From Planctomycetota bacterium (GTDB lineage: Bacteria > Planctomycetota > Phycisphaerae > WQYP01), in the NCBI GenBank assembly GCA_023489375.1, contig JAMDCX010000092.1, positions 1-10,716 on the forward strand: 10,716 bases of DNA. Reading direction: 5' to 3'. A program made the position numbers and the translations under genes. Position 1 is the stretch's first letter, and every line of letters starts with the position of its first letter. Below, one piece after another: positions 1 through 6,012 of the stretch. Below the pieces are notes generated by a model. It saw nothing but the letters and a program-made list of their open reading frames with translations. It was not told the DNA's origin and made no database searches.

Positions 1-60
1 GCTCGTCGTGTCGTTGTGTCGTCGTGGTAAATAACCCGTCGTGTCATCGTCGAAACGATA
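1..60. repeat. GTCGT-rich low-complexity stretch
   Basis: The left edge of the window is built from imperfect units of gtcgt/gtgtc (for example gtcgtgtcgttgtgtcgtcg at 6-25 and again cgtcgtgtcatcgtcg at 37-52). No reading frame, RNA or known element is recognised. It lies downstream of rplI and continues out of the window, so its full extent is unknown. Confidence 0.4.
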
Positions 61-89
61 TTAAGCAGATTTAATTATAACCGCATAAC

Positions 90-128
90 GGTAACCATAG
101 TTCACATAAGGGACCGTGAACGGTTACC
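90..128 (-). repeat. Inverted repeat / hairpin downstream of rplI
   Basis: GGTAACC-ATA-GTTCAC (90-105) pairs with GTGAACGGTTACC (116-128): 13 base pairs with a three-base bulge and a 10-base loop. It sits about 40 bases beyond the rplI stop codon and could stabilise or end the operon transcript, but no U-tract follows on the minus strand, so it is not a standard intrinsic terminator. The CCGTGAACGGTTACC arm (114-128) recurs exactly at 2778-2792, so it may instead be a copy of a dispersed intergenic repeat. Confidence 0.55.
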
Positions 129-169
129 AATATTTTTCATATCCGCCGATATTATTCCGCCAGGAACAG

Positions 170-739
170 TTACTGACCAGTCTGGCTTGTCGTTTCGGAA
201 CTGGTATCTGCGGATGCGGTGGCAAGTGCTGGTGCGGTGGCCGAAGCTGGCGCGGTGGCTGCCGTGGTATTTGCGGCGGCTGGAACATCAGCAGGTTTTT
301 CACGCACTACCCAAACTTTGATCTGGCATTTCAAATCGCCAGCCAATTGCACAGTAACCTGGAATGTATCAATACGCCGCAGTGGTTCCTCAAGCCGCAC
401 TTCGTCCGCTTGTACCAAGTGACCGAGTTTTTGCAATTCCTCGGCAATATCGCGCCGGGAAACCGAGCCAAACAAATGTCCTTCGTCGTTGGAAGCCCGG
501 GCTATGGTGATTTCCAGACCCTCCAGAGTTTGTACCAGTTTTTCCTTTTGCTCACGCAGCAGTTTAAGCTTGGCTTCATATTCTTTTCGCGCGGCTTCGT
601 ATCGCTTGATGTTGCCCTCCGTGGGAGTTACCGCCAATTGTCGCGGCAGGAGATAATTACGGGCAAATCCGTCGCGTACATTGACTACTTCGCCAACGGT
701 GCCAATTTTTTCAAGCGTGTCGGTTAATAATACTTTCAT
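170..739 (-). CDS. rplI: 50S ribosomal protein L9
   Basis: Large-subunit protein that binds 23S rRNA near the base of the L1 stalk. The N-terminal L9 signature is clear: MKVLL at the start, then G13-x2-G16, V21-x2-G24-F25-x2-N28-Y29-L30. A charged central helix follows (about residues 40-75), then the C-terminal globular domain (about 76-148). The product is 189 residues against roughly 150 for typical L9; the excess is a tail from about 149 to the end made almost only of Ala, Thr, Ser and Pro. The start is ATG at 739 rather than TTG at 751, because MKVLL is the conserved N-terminus and GAGG (746-749) lies six bases upstream. It is the last gene of the run in this window, 66 bases after ssb, with no rpsR between. 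Confidence 0.96.
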   Translation of the reverse strand: MKVLLTDTLEKIGTVGEVVNVRDGFARNYLLPRQLAVTPTEGNIKRYEAARKEYEAKLKLLREQKEKLVQTLEGLEITIARASNDEGHLFGSVSRRDIAEELQKLGHLVQADEVRLEEPLRRIDTFQVTVQLAGDLKCQIKVWVVREKPADVPAAANTTAATAPASATAPALATASADTSSETTSQTGQ

Positions 740-805
740 CGGATACCTCAATGTATTACAAAACTCAAAATCACTTCATTCACTGAACCGCTATTCGGGT
801 TCCGG

Positions 806-1318
806 TCAAAATGGAATGTCATCATCCCGAATAGGCGGCTCTTCAGATTCAGCCGCCGGATGCGGCGGAACATCGGTTGCCGCGGGCCGCGCAGCGGGCG
901 TCGGTCGGATAGCCGCTCTATTAGCCGGTTTGTCTGACGGATCGCCGCCTTCATCCGGACTGGTGGCTTCAGCACCGCTACCAGCGGGGCGGCTGTCAAT
1001 AAATTGAAAGTTCTCAATAATGACCCGCATTTTACTGCGTTTGGCACCATCCTGAGCTTCCCATTGATCCAGCTTCAATCGCCCTTCGATAAAAACCGGA
1101 CGCCCCTTGTGCAGATATTTGGCCAATGTTTCCGCCGTCCGCGCAAAGGCACTGCAATCCACATAAGTAACCTCCTCGTGTGGTTGTCCATCCTGACCGG
1201 TCCAACGGCGATTAACCGCCAGGCCCAAATCACAGACCGGAGTCTGATTGGGCGTATAGCTCAACTTGGGTTCGCGGGTAAGATTACCCATCAGAAACAC
1301 TTTATTTAAATTAGCCAT
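806..1318 (-). CDS. ssb: Single-stranded DNA-binding protein
   Basis: Binds and protects single-stranded DNA in replication, repair and recombination, normally as a tetramer. The 170-residue product has the OB-fold domain at about 1-108, with the usual start MANLNKVFLMGNLTREP, the VDCSAFARTAE segment (53-63) and the KGRPVFIEGRL segment (71-81). A disordered Pro/Ala-rich linker (about 110-160) leads to the acidic tip DDDIPF (165-170), the docking peptide for partner proteins. AGGAG lies a few bases before the ATG. It sits between rpsF (68 bases upstream) and rplI (66 bases downstream), the usual ribosomal context for ssb. A 7 bp inverted repeat in the leader reaches the Shine-Dalgarno sequence (separate entry). 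Confidence 0.97.
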   Translation of the reverse strand: MANLNKVFLMGNLTREPKLSYTPNQTPVCDLGLAVNRRWTGQDGQPHEEVTYVDCSAFARTAETLAKYLHKGRPVFIEGRLKLDQWEAQDGAKRSKMRVIIENFQFIDSRPAGSGAEATSPDEGGDPSDKPANRAAIRPTPAARPAATDVPPHPAAESEEPPIRDDDIPF

Positions 1319-1327
1319 GACCGCTCC

Positions 1328-1361
1328 TGATTACACACCTGTCGCGTGAAACACGTAATCA
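1328..1361 (-). promoter_or_regulatory. Inverted repeat in the ssb leader
   Basis: TGATTAC and GTAATCA arms (1355-1361 and 1328-1334) are perfect complements, with a small nested CGTG-AAA-CACG hairpin (1345-1355). The last base of the ssb-proximal arm is the first A of the AGGAG ribosome-binding site. It could tune ssb translation or be an operator; neither is shown by sequence alone. Confidence 0.3.
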
Positions 1362-1386
1362 TAAAAACAATTCTGATCCCGACATA

Positions 1387-1866
1387 TTATTTGTCGTCGG
1401 CTACCTCAATTACCGACACGGTGCCTTCAATGGCATCCACTACCGGTTCCAGTGTCAGCGCCGGCGCCGGCGCCGAATCACGATCCATCCGGCGTGATGT
1501 ATGGTGTCCAAAGTGATCATCCTGAATTGGCTGCTGCGGCACCATGGCCTCCACATCTTTCAGAGCCAGATGATCGGCCTTAATCACCAGCACCCGTAGA
1601 ATATTTTCAGATAACTGCGCATCACGTTCGATACCGGCGATCTTCGGTCCTTCGGCCTTAAAAAAGGTCAGCACATATACACCGCGTTTCTGTCCCTTAA
1701 TAGAATACGCCAGACGACGTTCATCCCATTTTCGTATGTGAAGAATTTCAGCATTAGCCCGGTGCAGAATATGCTCTACCTCCGCCTTTGCCGCCTCCCA
1801 GTTACCGCTGGCATAGCCCGCGTTAAGAAGAAACATTGCCTCGTACTGCCGGATATGGGTAGCCAT
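1387..1866 (-). CDS. rpsF: 30S ribosomal protein S6
   Basis: Small-subunit platform protein that pairs with S18. The S6 fold is visible in order: QYEAMFLLN (7-15), the helix KAEVEHILHRANAEIL (27-42), KWDERRLAYSIKGQKRGVYVLTFF (47-69) and the strand ENILRVLVIKAD (87-98). The first 100 or so residues make up the core; residues 110-159 are an extra tail with a His/Asp/Arg-rich stretch and a Pro/Ala then acidic end, longer than most S6 proteins. The start at 1866 is backed by GGAG upstream. It lies 80 bases after pth, and that gap can fold into a nested hairpin. Its partner gene rpsR is not in the cluster. Confidence 0.95.
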   Translation of the reverse strand: MATHIRQYEAMFLLNAGYASGNWEAAKAEVEHILHRANAEILHIRKWDERRLAYSIKGQKRGVYVLTFFKAEGPKIAGIERDAQLSENILRVLVIKADHLALKDVEAMVPQQPIQDDHFGHHTSRRMDRDSAPAPALTLEPVVDAIEGTVSVIEVADDK

Positions 1867-1886
1867 ACACGCTCCAATTTACTCCA

Positions 1887-1929
1887 GGCGGCGAGCAACA
1901 CTACGCGCGTTGCCATGGGGTTCACCGCC
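1887..1929 (-). promoter_or_regulatory. Possible structured leader of rpsF
   Basis: In the rpsF leader, GGCGG (1925-1929) pairs with CCGCC (1887-1891), and inside it GCAAC (1909-1913) pairs with GTTGC (1895-1899), leaving an asymmetric internal loop that holds CCCC. It lies just before the rpsF Shine-Dalgarno region. Known rpsF leaders in other bacteria fold into a structure bound by the S6:S18 complex; the position fits such autoregulation, but I could not match that consensus, so this is a suggestion only. Confidence 0.25.
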
Positions 1930-1946
1930 GGACCACGAAAAAATCA

Positions 1947-2549
1947 TCACTCCAAACCCTCGTCGCCGCCGACGTTAAAGCGATTCATCGCTTTAACTAC
2001 GCCATGCAAAGACCAGTATTGTACCGCATCAGCAGCTTTATTCAAAGCCACCTGTACGACCGCCCATTGTACCGGTGAAAAGGCGGATAACACGTAATCC
2101 TCCAGCGGAATCCCGCCCGGGGCATCTACACCCACACGCAATCGGGCATAATCTGTTGCCGCCTGGGCCGTTCCAGCAACAAGCGTCCCAATATGCCGTT
2201 GCACATCCGCCAGACCTTTATGCCCTCCGCTGGAACCGCCGGCTCGCAGGCGGATAGTACCACAGGGCAGATGAATATCATCCACCACCACCAGCAAATC
2301 CGCAATGCTCAGGCCATGAAAACGTAGAGCGGCACCTACAGATTGTCCGCTGCGATTCATATATGTCGCGGGCTTAAGCAGGAGTATCTTTTCTGGACCG
2401 GCCCCAATTGAACAGCATAATCCATCAAATCCCGACTTCCAGCGCTCGCCGGCATTTTGTGCCAGGAGGTCCAGGACCATGAATCCCGCGTTATGGCGCG
2501 TGCGGGCATATTCTGCACCTGGATTTCCTAAGCCAGCCACAAGTTTCAT
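1947..2549 (-). CDS. pth: Peptidyl-tRNA hydrolase
   Basis: Cleaves the ester bond of peptidyl-tRNAs that drop off the ribosome, recycling tRNA. The bacterial Pth pattern is complete: KLVAGLGNPGAEYARTRHNAGF (2-23) with Asn9 and catalytic His19, KPATYMNRSG (59-68) with Asn65, VVVDDIHLPCG (87-97) with the conserved Asp, and GGSSGGHKGL (104-113). The 200-residue length is near the family norm. Between IGT (120-122) and ARLRVG (135-140) there are several more residues than in most Pth sequences, an apparent short loop insertion. The start at 2549 gives the conserved N-terminus; the region before it is GC-rich (GGGCGGGGCGGC) and preceded by a 7 bp hairpin. The ctc-pth pairing is common in bacteria. 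Confidence 0.96.
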   Translation of the reverse strand: MKLVAGLGNPGAEYARTRHNAGFMVLDLLAQNAGERWKSGFDGLCCSIGAGPEKILLLKPATYMNRSGQSVGAALRFHGLSIADLLVVVDDIHLPCGTIRLRAGGSSGGHKGLADVQRHIGTLVAGTAQAATDYARLRVGVDAPGGIPLEDYVLSAFSPVQWAVVQVALNKAADAVQYWSLHGVVKAMNRFNVGGDEGLE

Positions 2550-2561
2550 GCCGCCCCGCCC

Positions 2562-2579
2562 GTCCCGGAGAACCGGGAC
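2562..2579 (-). repeat. Perfect 7 bp hairpin just upstream of pth
   Basis: GTCCCGG and CCGGGAC are perfect complements around a four-base loop, 12 bases before the pth ATG. Only the G-rich stretch GGGCGGGGCGGC separates it from the start codon, so it could affect ribosome access. On the plus strand it is followed by attttcctttt, which resembles an intrinsic terminator for transcription in that direction, although no plus-strand gene reads toward it. Confidence 0.4.
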
Positions 2580-2800
2580 ATTTTCCTTTTACAAATACCG
2601 GTAAAACATGGTGGAATCAGCACGCCAAACCCAGCACCATAAAACACTCCCAGGCACATACTGCCGCAGTAACCGTTCACGAAGGGGCGACTGGGCAGGC
2701 TGGAAGCCTGCACCACAAGGAGTGTCCCCGGCTTTGGGGTACGCTGGGGCTGCCATAACTCTGGCCTGTCGAAATAGCCGTGAACGGTTACCTGCCGCAC
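2580..2800. repeat. Repeat-rich rplY-pth intergenic region
   Basis: The 251-base gap is filled with inverted repeats rather than a convincing gene. GTAACCGTTCACG (2669-2681) is inverted against CGTGAACGGTTAC (2779-2791). Between them are GCAGGCT-gga-AGCCTGC (2695-2711) and CCCC-ggcttt-GGGG (2726-2739). From memory, the 'caggcttccagcctg' text recurs between genes in several planctomycetes, which suggests a dispersed element. An open frame spans 2546-2800 on the minus strand, but its product reads as a translated repeat and has no domain. Confidence 0.5.
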
Positions 2801-3517
2801 TTACTTCTTCGCCGGAGCTTCCTTGGCTTCCTTCTTTCCCGCTGGTGCCGCTTTACCGGCCGTCGCCGTGACGCCTTCGGCATCTTCCACCGGTTTCTTG
2901 CCGATGACTTCAGGTTCCGCCGGGCCAGCCGTGGCGGCTACCTCCGGTTCAACTTCCTTGACCGCTCGTACCTGACAGAGAATCTGATCGGCAGGGTTCA
3001 ACAGCCGGACACCCGCCGGCAGCGGAATATCTCCGGCATGAACCAAACCGTGCATTTCCAAGTGTTCCACGCTGAAGCGAATGCGATCAGGAATTTCCAA
3101 TGGCAGCACTTCCACATCCAGTTCCGCAATTTGAACTTCCAGAATTCCGCCTTCTTTGGCTCCTTTCGGGGTACCGCGAAAATCCACCGGTACTTTAACC
3201 CGCACCTTGTGGGTGGGGTCGATGCGCATAAAATCAACATGGGTAATGGCCATCTGCAGATGGTCATATTGCACATCTTGTATCAGTACGTGTTCAATGG
3301 CTCCGTGGAGTTTAATATCCACAAGATGGGCACCGGAGTGAACGGCGTGCTCAGCTTCCGTAGCACTCAATTCAATCGGCAGATTCTCTTTGGCTAATCC
3401 GTAGACTACGCCGGGAACCTTGCCGCTTTTCCGCAGTTTTTCCGCACCTTTGCCGCCCAACTCGCTGCGCGGGGTTACTTCCAGTGTATGACGCTTATGT
3501 TCCGTTGTTGCCACCAT
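2801..3517 (-). CDS. rplY: 50S ribosomal protein L25 (Ctc form)
   Basis: Binds 5S rRNA in the large subunit; the long Ctc/TL5 form is linked to stress in other bacteria. The 238-residue product has an N-terminal L25 domain (about 6-95), with ELGGKGAEKLRKSGKVPGVVYG (19-40) and the family's HVDF motif (93-96). A C-terminal TL5-type beta domain (about 97-188) follows, then a Lys/Ala/Glu-rich tail ending in APAKK. ATG at 3517 is chosen over TTG at 3523: GAGGAG (3526-3531) lies eight bases before it. The gene follows prs and precedes pth across a repeat-rich gap. Confidence 0.94.
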   Translation of the reverse strand: MVATTEHKRHTLEVTPRSELGGKGAEKLRKSGKVPGVVYGLAKENLPIELSATEAEHAVHSGAHLVDIKLHGAIEHVLIQDVQYDHLQMAITHVDFMRIDPTHKVRVKVPVDFRGTPKGAKEGGILEVQIAELDVEVLPLEIPDRIRFSVEHLEMHGLVHAGDIPLPAGVRLLNPADQILCQVRAVKEVEPEVAATAGPAEPEVIGKKPVEDAEGVTATAGKAAPAGKKEAKEAPAKK

Positions 3518-3580
3518 GGCCAATACTCCTCAAAAATATTACAGTCTGAAGTTTAGAATTCCTAGTCCTGAAACGCCGTA

Positions 3581-4564
3581 TTATCTTTTTCCGCCGTTCC
3601 CACCATTATCAAACAAAATGGATACGGATTCATTAAGATGGATCCGCTTAATCGCTTCACCGAGTAAATCCGCCACCGACAACACCACCAACCGGTCGCG
3701 GATCGGTTCCACACGCGGGTTCAGCGGTGTAGTATCGGTGATTACAATTTTGGAAATCGGACTGGCCGCCAGCCGCTCCACGGCGTTACCAGCAAAAATA
3801 CCGTGCGTGGCGGCAATATGCACCGCCCTGGCTCCATTGTCCATTAAAATACGACTGGCTTCGGCTACGGTTCCGCCGGTAGTAATCATATCATCAAACA
3901 TCAGGACGGTTTTATCCCGTACATCACCGACAATAGTGGACATGATGACTTTACTGCCGGATTGGCGGCGTTTGTCTATAAAAGCCAGATCGCCACCAAG
4001 CACCTCGGCATAATAGCTGGCCGCCTTCAGATTTCCCGGATCGGGGGACACAACGGCAATCCGCCCCAATTCCGAAAGTTGTTTTTTATACCAAGCCACA
4101 AATACCGGTGAGGCCAGCAGGTGATCCACCGGTAAATCAAAAAAGCCCTGCACCTGCGCTGCATGGAGATCCATGGCTATGACCCGATCTACTCCCGCCG
4201 CCGTTATAATATTCGCCACCATCTTAGCCGTGATCGGCGTTCGGCCCTCACTTTTACGATCCTGCCGGGCATAACCAAAATACGGTACCACGGCCGTAAT
4301 CCGCATAGCCGACGCCCGCATCAGACAATCCACCCAGATCAATAGTTCAATGAGCGTATCATTAACAGGCTGGCAGGTCGGCTGCACGATAAAACAATCA
4401 CGGCCGCGCACATCCTCATCGAGTTTAACGATCAACTCCCCATCCGGAAAACTTTCGGTGCGGGCCTGGCCCATGGGAATGCCGATATGATTGCATATAT
4501 TTTTCGTCAGGCTCGGATTGGCCCGGCCCGCAAAAACCTTCAATTCATGTTGCAGATCATTCAT
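3581..4564 (-). CDS. prs: Ribose-phosphate pyrophosphokinase (PRPP synthase)
   Basis: Transfers pyrophosphate from ATP to ribose 5-phosphate, giving PRPP for purine, pyrimidine, histidine, tryptophan and NAD synthesis. The 327-residue length is typical of class I enzymes. Visible motifs: FPDGE (39-43), YFGYARQDRK (95-104) in the ATP site, MDLHAAQ (131-137) with the metal-binding His134, SPDPGNLKAA (173-182), and the PRPP loop DDMITTGGT (224-232). The C-terminus carries a Gly/Asn-rich end. No strong Shine-Dalgarno precedes the ATG at 4564; GGTG lies about seven bases upstream. A possible small ORF ends only six bases before this start, so translational coupling is possible. Confidence 0.97.
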   Translation of the reverse strand: MNDLQHELKVFAGRANPSLTKNICNHIGIPMGQARTESFPDGELIVKLDEDVRGRDCFIVQPTCQPVNDTLIELLIWVDCLMRASAMRITAVVPYFGYARQDRKSEGRTPITAKMVANIITAAGVDRVIAMDLHAAQVQGFFDLPVDHLLASPVFVAWYKKQLSELGRIAVVSPDPGNLKAASYYAEVLGGDLAFIDKRRQSGSKVIMSTIVGDVRDKTVLMFDDMITTGGTVAEASRILMDNGARAVHIAATHGIFAGNAVERLAASPISKIVITDTTPLNPRVEPIRDRLVVLSVADLLGEAIKRIHLNESVSILFDNGGNGGKR

Positions 4565-4570
4565 GGATAT

Positions 4571-4711
4571 TCACCCGGAGCTACCTTTATCCGCCTTTGT
4601 TAAAACAAAATTCTCCGCCGGCGCGTCATCGCGTTTTTCCGGTGGTGTCTTATGGGCAATCCCAAACAGGAATTTCCGGATTAAAACCAGAATATCCCAT
4701 GGGCATGACAC
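4571..4711 (-). CDS. Possible small protein between glmU and prs
   Basis: A 46-codon frame starting GTG at 4711 and ending TGA at 4571-4573 fills nearly all of the 159-base gap between glmU and prs. It begins 12 bases after the glmU stop and ends six bases before the prs ATG. GGGTGG five bases upstream is a weak ribosome-binding site. The product starts with a hydrophobic, basic segment (DILVLIRKFLFGIAHK, residues 5-20), which could be an amphipathic or membrane-contacting helix, followed by a hydrophilic tail rich in Lys, Asp and Glu. I do not recognise it. The snug fit favours a real gene; the short length and GTG start argue for caution. Confidence 0.35.
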   Translation of the reverse strand: MSCPWDILVLIRKFLFGIAHKTPPEKRDDAPAENFVLTKADKGSSG

Positions 4712-4723
4712 TTATACCACCCG

Positions 4724-5653
4724 TTACGCCACGGGAAACCTTCCGCCGCGAGCGATCACCATTCCCGCAGGCACATGGCTGGCCGGAGCAATATATGCTT
4801 CCGTCCCCACCCATGTGAACGGCTCAAGCACAGTATCTTCACCGATTTTCGCGCCAAATTCAATCCATGTGTTTTCCGGACTCGCCAGAGTTACTCCGGA
4901 ATCCATGACTGCACCTTGGATTCGCCGCTGCATGACCCGGTTTACCAGCGCTAATTCTAACCGCGAATTAATACTTAAAACATCCTCTGCGGGCACCGCC
5001 GCCAGGGCTGTTACATGCTGACCTTGACCCCGTAAAATAGCCAGCGTATCGGTTAAATAATATTCGCCTTTTTGATTATTGGGTTGAATCTGGTTCAAGG
5101 CCTTAAAAAGAGCCTGGCTTTCAAAAAGATAATACGATGGATTGACTTCGCAGATGGCACGCTGGGTCTCTGTGGCATCTTTCTCTTCCACAATCGCCAT
5201 AATTTCACCGGCCGCATCGCGTACAATACGCCCATAACCCGCCGGATTCTCAATAACACTCGTGGCCAGCGTCATCGCGGCCTGTTTGGCGTGATGTTCT
5301 TCCACCAGCCGCGTCAATGTTGCCGCGCGAATCAGCGGCCCATCCCCGGCCAGCACCAGAATATCACCTGTGAAATCCGCCAACGCCTCCCGGCACACCC
5401 GCACCGCATGACCAGTGCCTTTTTGCTCCTGTTGATGCACCCACACAATATCGGATTGGCCCGCAAATTCCCGCTTGACCGCTTCCCGGTCATGTCCGAC
5501 CACCACCACCAGACGCTGAGCCCCGGCTTCTCTCGCCGCATCGAGCACATACGCCAGCATGGCTCGCCCGCATATTTCATGCAGCACTTTTACACGTTGA
5601 CTTTTCATCCGGGTGGATTTACCCGCCGCGAGAATAATAGCCGCAATAGACAT
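4724..5653 (-). CDS. glmU: UDP-GlcNAc pyrophosphorylase, short GlmU-type
   Basis: Joins UTP and GlcNAc-1-phosphate to give UDP-GlcNAc, the precursor of peptidoglycan and lipopolysaccharide. The nucleotidyltransferase domain (about 1-230) carries the LAAGKSTRMKS loop (8-18), Lys22, QKGTGHA (77-83), LAGDGPL (101-107) with metal-binding Asp104, GYGRIVRD (139-146), EVN (169-171), NQKGEYYLTD (193-202) and SINSR (227-231), whose Asn229 fits the second metal ligand. Only about 60 residues of left-handed beta-helix follow (about 250-300), so at 309 residues it lacks most of the acetyltransferase half of the roughly 450-residue bifunctional enzyme. The frame ends cleanly at TAA with no continuation. 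AGGA precedes the ATG. GlcN-1-phosphate acetylation would need another enzyme. Confidence is high for the activity, lower for the name glmU. Confidence 0.88.
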   Translation of the reverse strand: MSIAAIILAAGKSTRMKSQRVKVLHEICGRAMLAYVLDAAREAGAQRLVVVVGHDREAVKREFAGQSDIVWVHQQEQKGTGHAVRVCREALADFTGDILVLAGDGPLIRAATLTRLVEEHHAKQAAMTLATSVIENPAGYGRIVRDAAGEIMAIVEEKDATETQRAICEVNPSYYLFESQALFKALNQIQPNNQKGEYYLTDTLAILRGQGQHVTALAAVPAEDVLSINSRLELALVNRVMQRRIQGAVMDSGVTLASPENTWIEFGAKIGEDTVLEPFTWVGTEAYIAPASHVPAGMVIARGGRFPVA

Positions 5654-5941
5654 TCAATATCCTGCTTTTATGCCACGAGGCGTCAATTTCTTCGCATAGC
5701 GCAAAGAGTTTTGCACTTTTTTCGGCATATTTCCTCAAAACTCTTGTTATCTGTAGTCTTATCCCAACAATGCCGCACGGAACTAGAACCCGGCCCTGGC
5801 GCACTTATACCACAGACTACGGTTTAATATTATCGGCTTATATCAACGACTGTTTATTGGCCAGCCATATTGAATTTACGTTACAGTTCCCTTTCCACTT
5901 GTTGTACATACTCCTGTTCAGGTGTTGGCTTTTGGCCAACA
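5654..5941 (-). promoter_or_regulatory. glmU upstream region with inverted repeat
   Basis: No convincing gene lies in these 288 bases. AAGAGTTTTG (5736-5745 read on the minus strand) and CAAAACTCTT (5704-5713) are perfect 10 bp arms around a 22-base spacer, about 50-90 bases before the glmU ATG. They could be an operator or a leader hairpin. Further up, TGGTATAAG (minus strand, 5804-5812) resembles an extended -10 box that would start glmU transcription near 5797, without a good -35. The tRNA-proximal end holds another hairpin (5922-5942). Confidence 0.35.
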
Positions 5942-5942
5942 C
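5922..5942 (-). terminator. Hairpin directly after tRNA-Gln
   Basis: GTGTTGGC and GCCAACAC form a perfect 8 bp stem with a five-base loop. The first base of the stem is the discriminator base of the tRNA, so the hairpin abuts the mature 3' end. No U-run follows, so it may be a processing or pausing structure as well as a terminator. Confidence 0.35.
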
Positions 5943-6012
5943 TGGGGGATCTGGATTCGAACCAGAACAAGCAGAACCAAAATCTGCTGTGCTACCGTTA
6001 CACCATCCCCCA
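5942..6012 (-). tRNA. tRNA-Gln (anticodon UUG)
   Basis: A full cloverleaf can be drawn: acceptor stem TGGGGGA (6006-6012) with TCCCCCA (5943-5949); D arm with GGTGTAACGGTAGCACA; anticodon stem GCAGA/TCTGC around the loop TTTTGGT, giving anticodon TTG; and T arm CTGG-TTCGAAT-CCAG. The U1-A72 first pair and G discriminator fit glutamine tRNAs. The 3' CCA is not encoded, so CCA-adding enzyme is required. It lies 288 bases upstream of glmU on the same strand. Confidence 0.95.

Noticed and set aside
1..60. CRISPR-like or direct-repeat array at the left edge
   Set aside because: Units are only about five bases and irregular, without constant repeats or spacers.
116..727. 203-codon plus-strand frame opposite rplI
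   Set aside because: Antisense shadow of a clear ribosomal protein gene; composition is Cys/Gly-rich in a way that mirrors the Ala/Thr tail of L9.
2546..2800. 84-codon minus-strand frame between rplY and pth, overlapping the pth start
   Set aside because: It is a translation of intergenic inverted repeats, with no domain and no plausible start; the frame carries the GTGAACGG and caggcttccagcctg repeats.
2780..3397. 205-codon plus-strand frame opposite rplY
   Set aside because: Antisense to a well-supported gene, no recognisable motifs.
5072..5827. 251-codon plus-strand frame opposite glmU
   Set aside because: Antisense to a motif-complete nucleotidyltransferase; no domain of its own.
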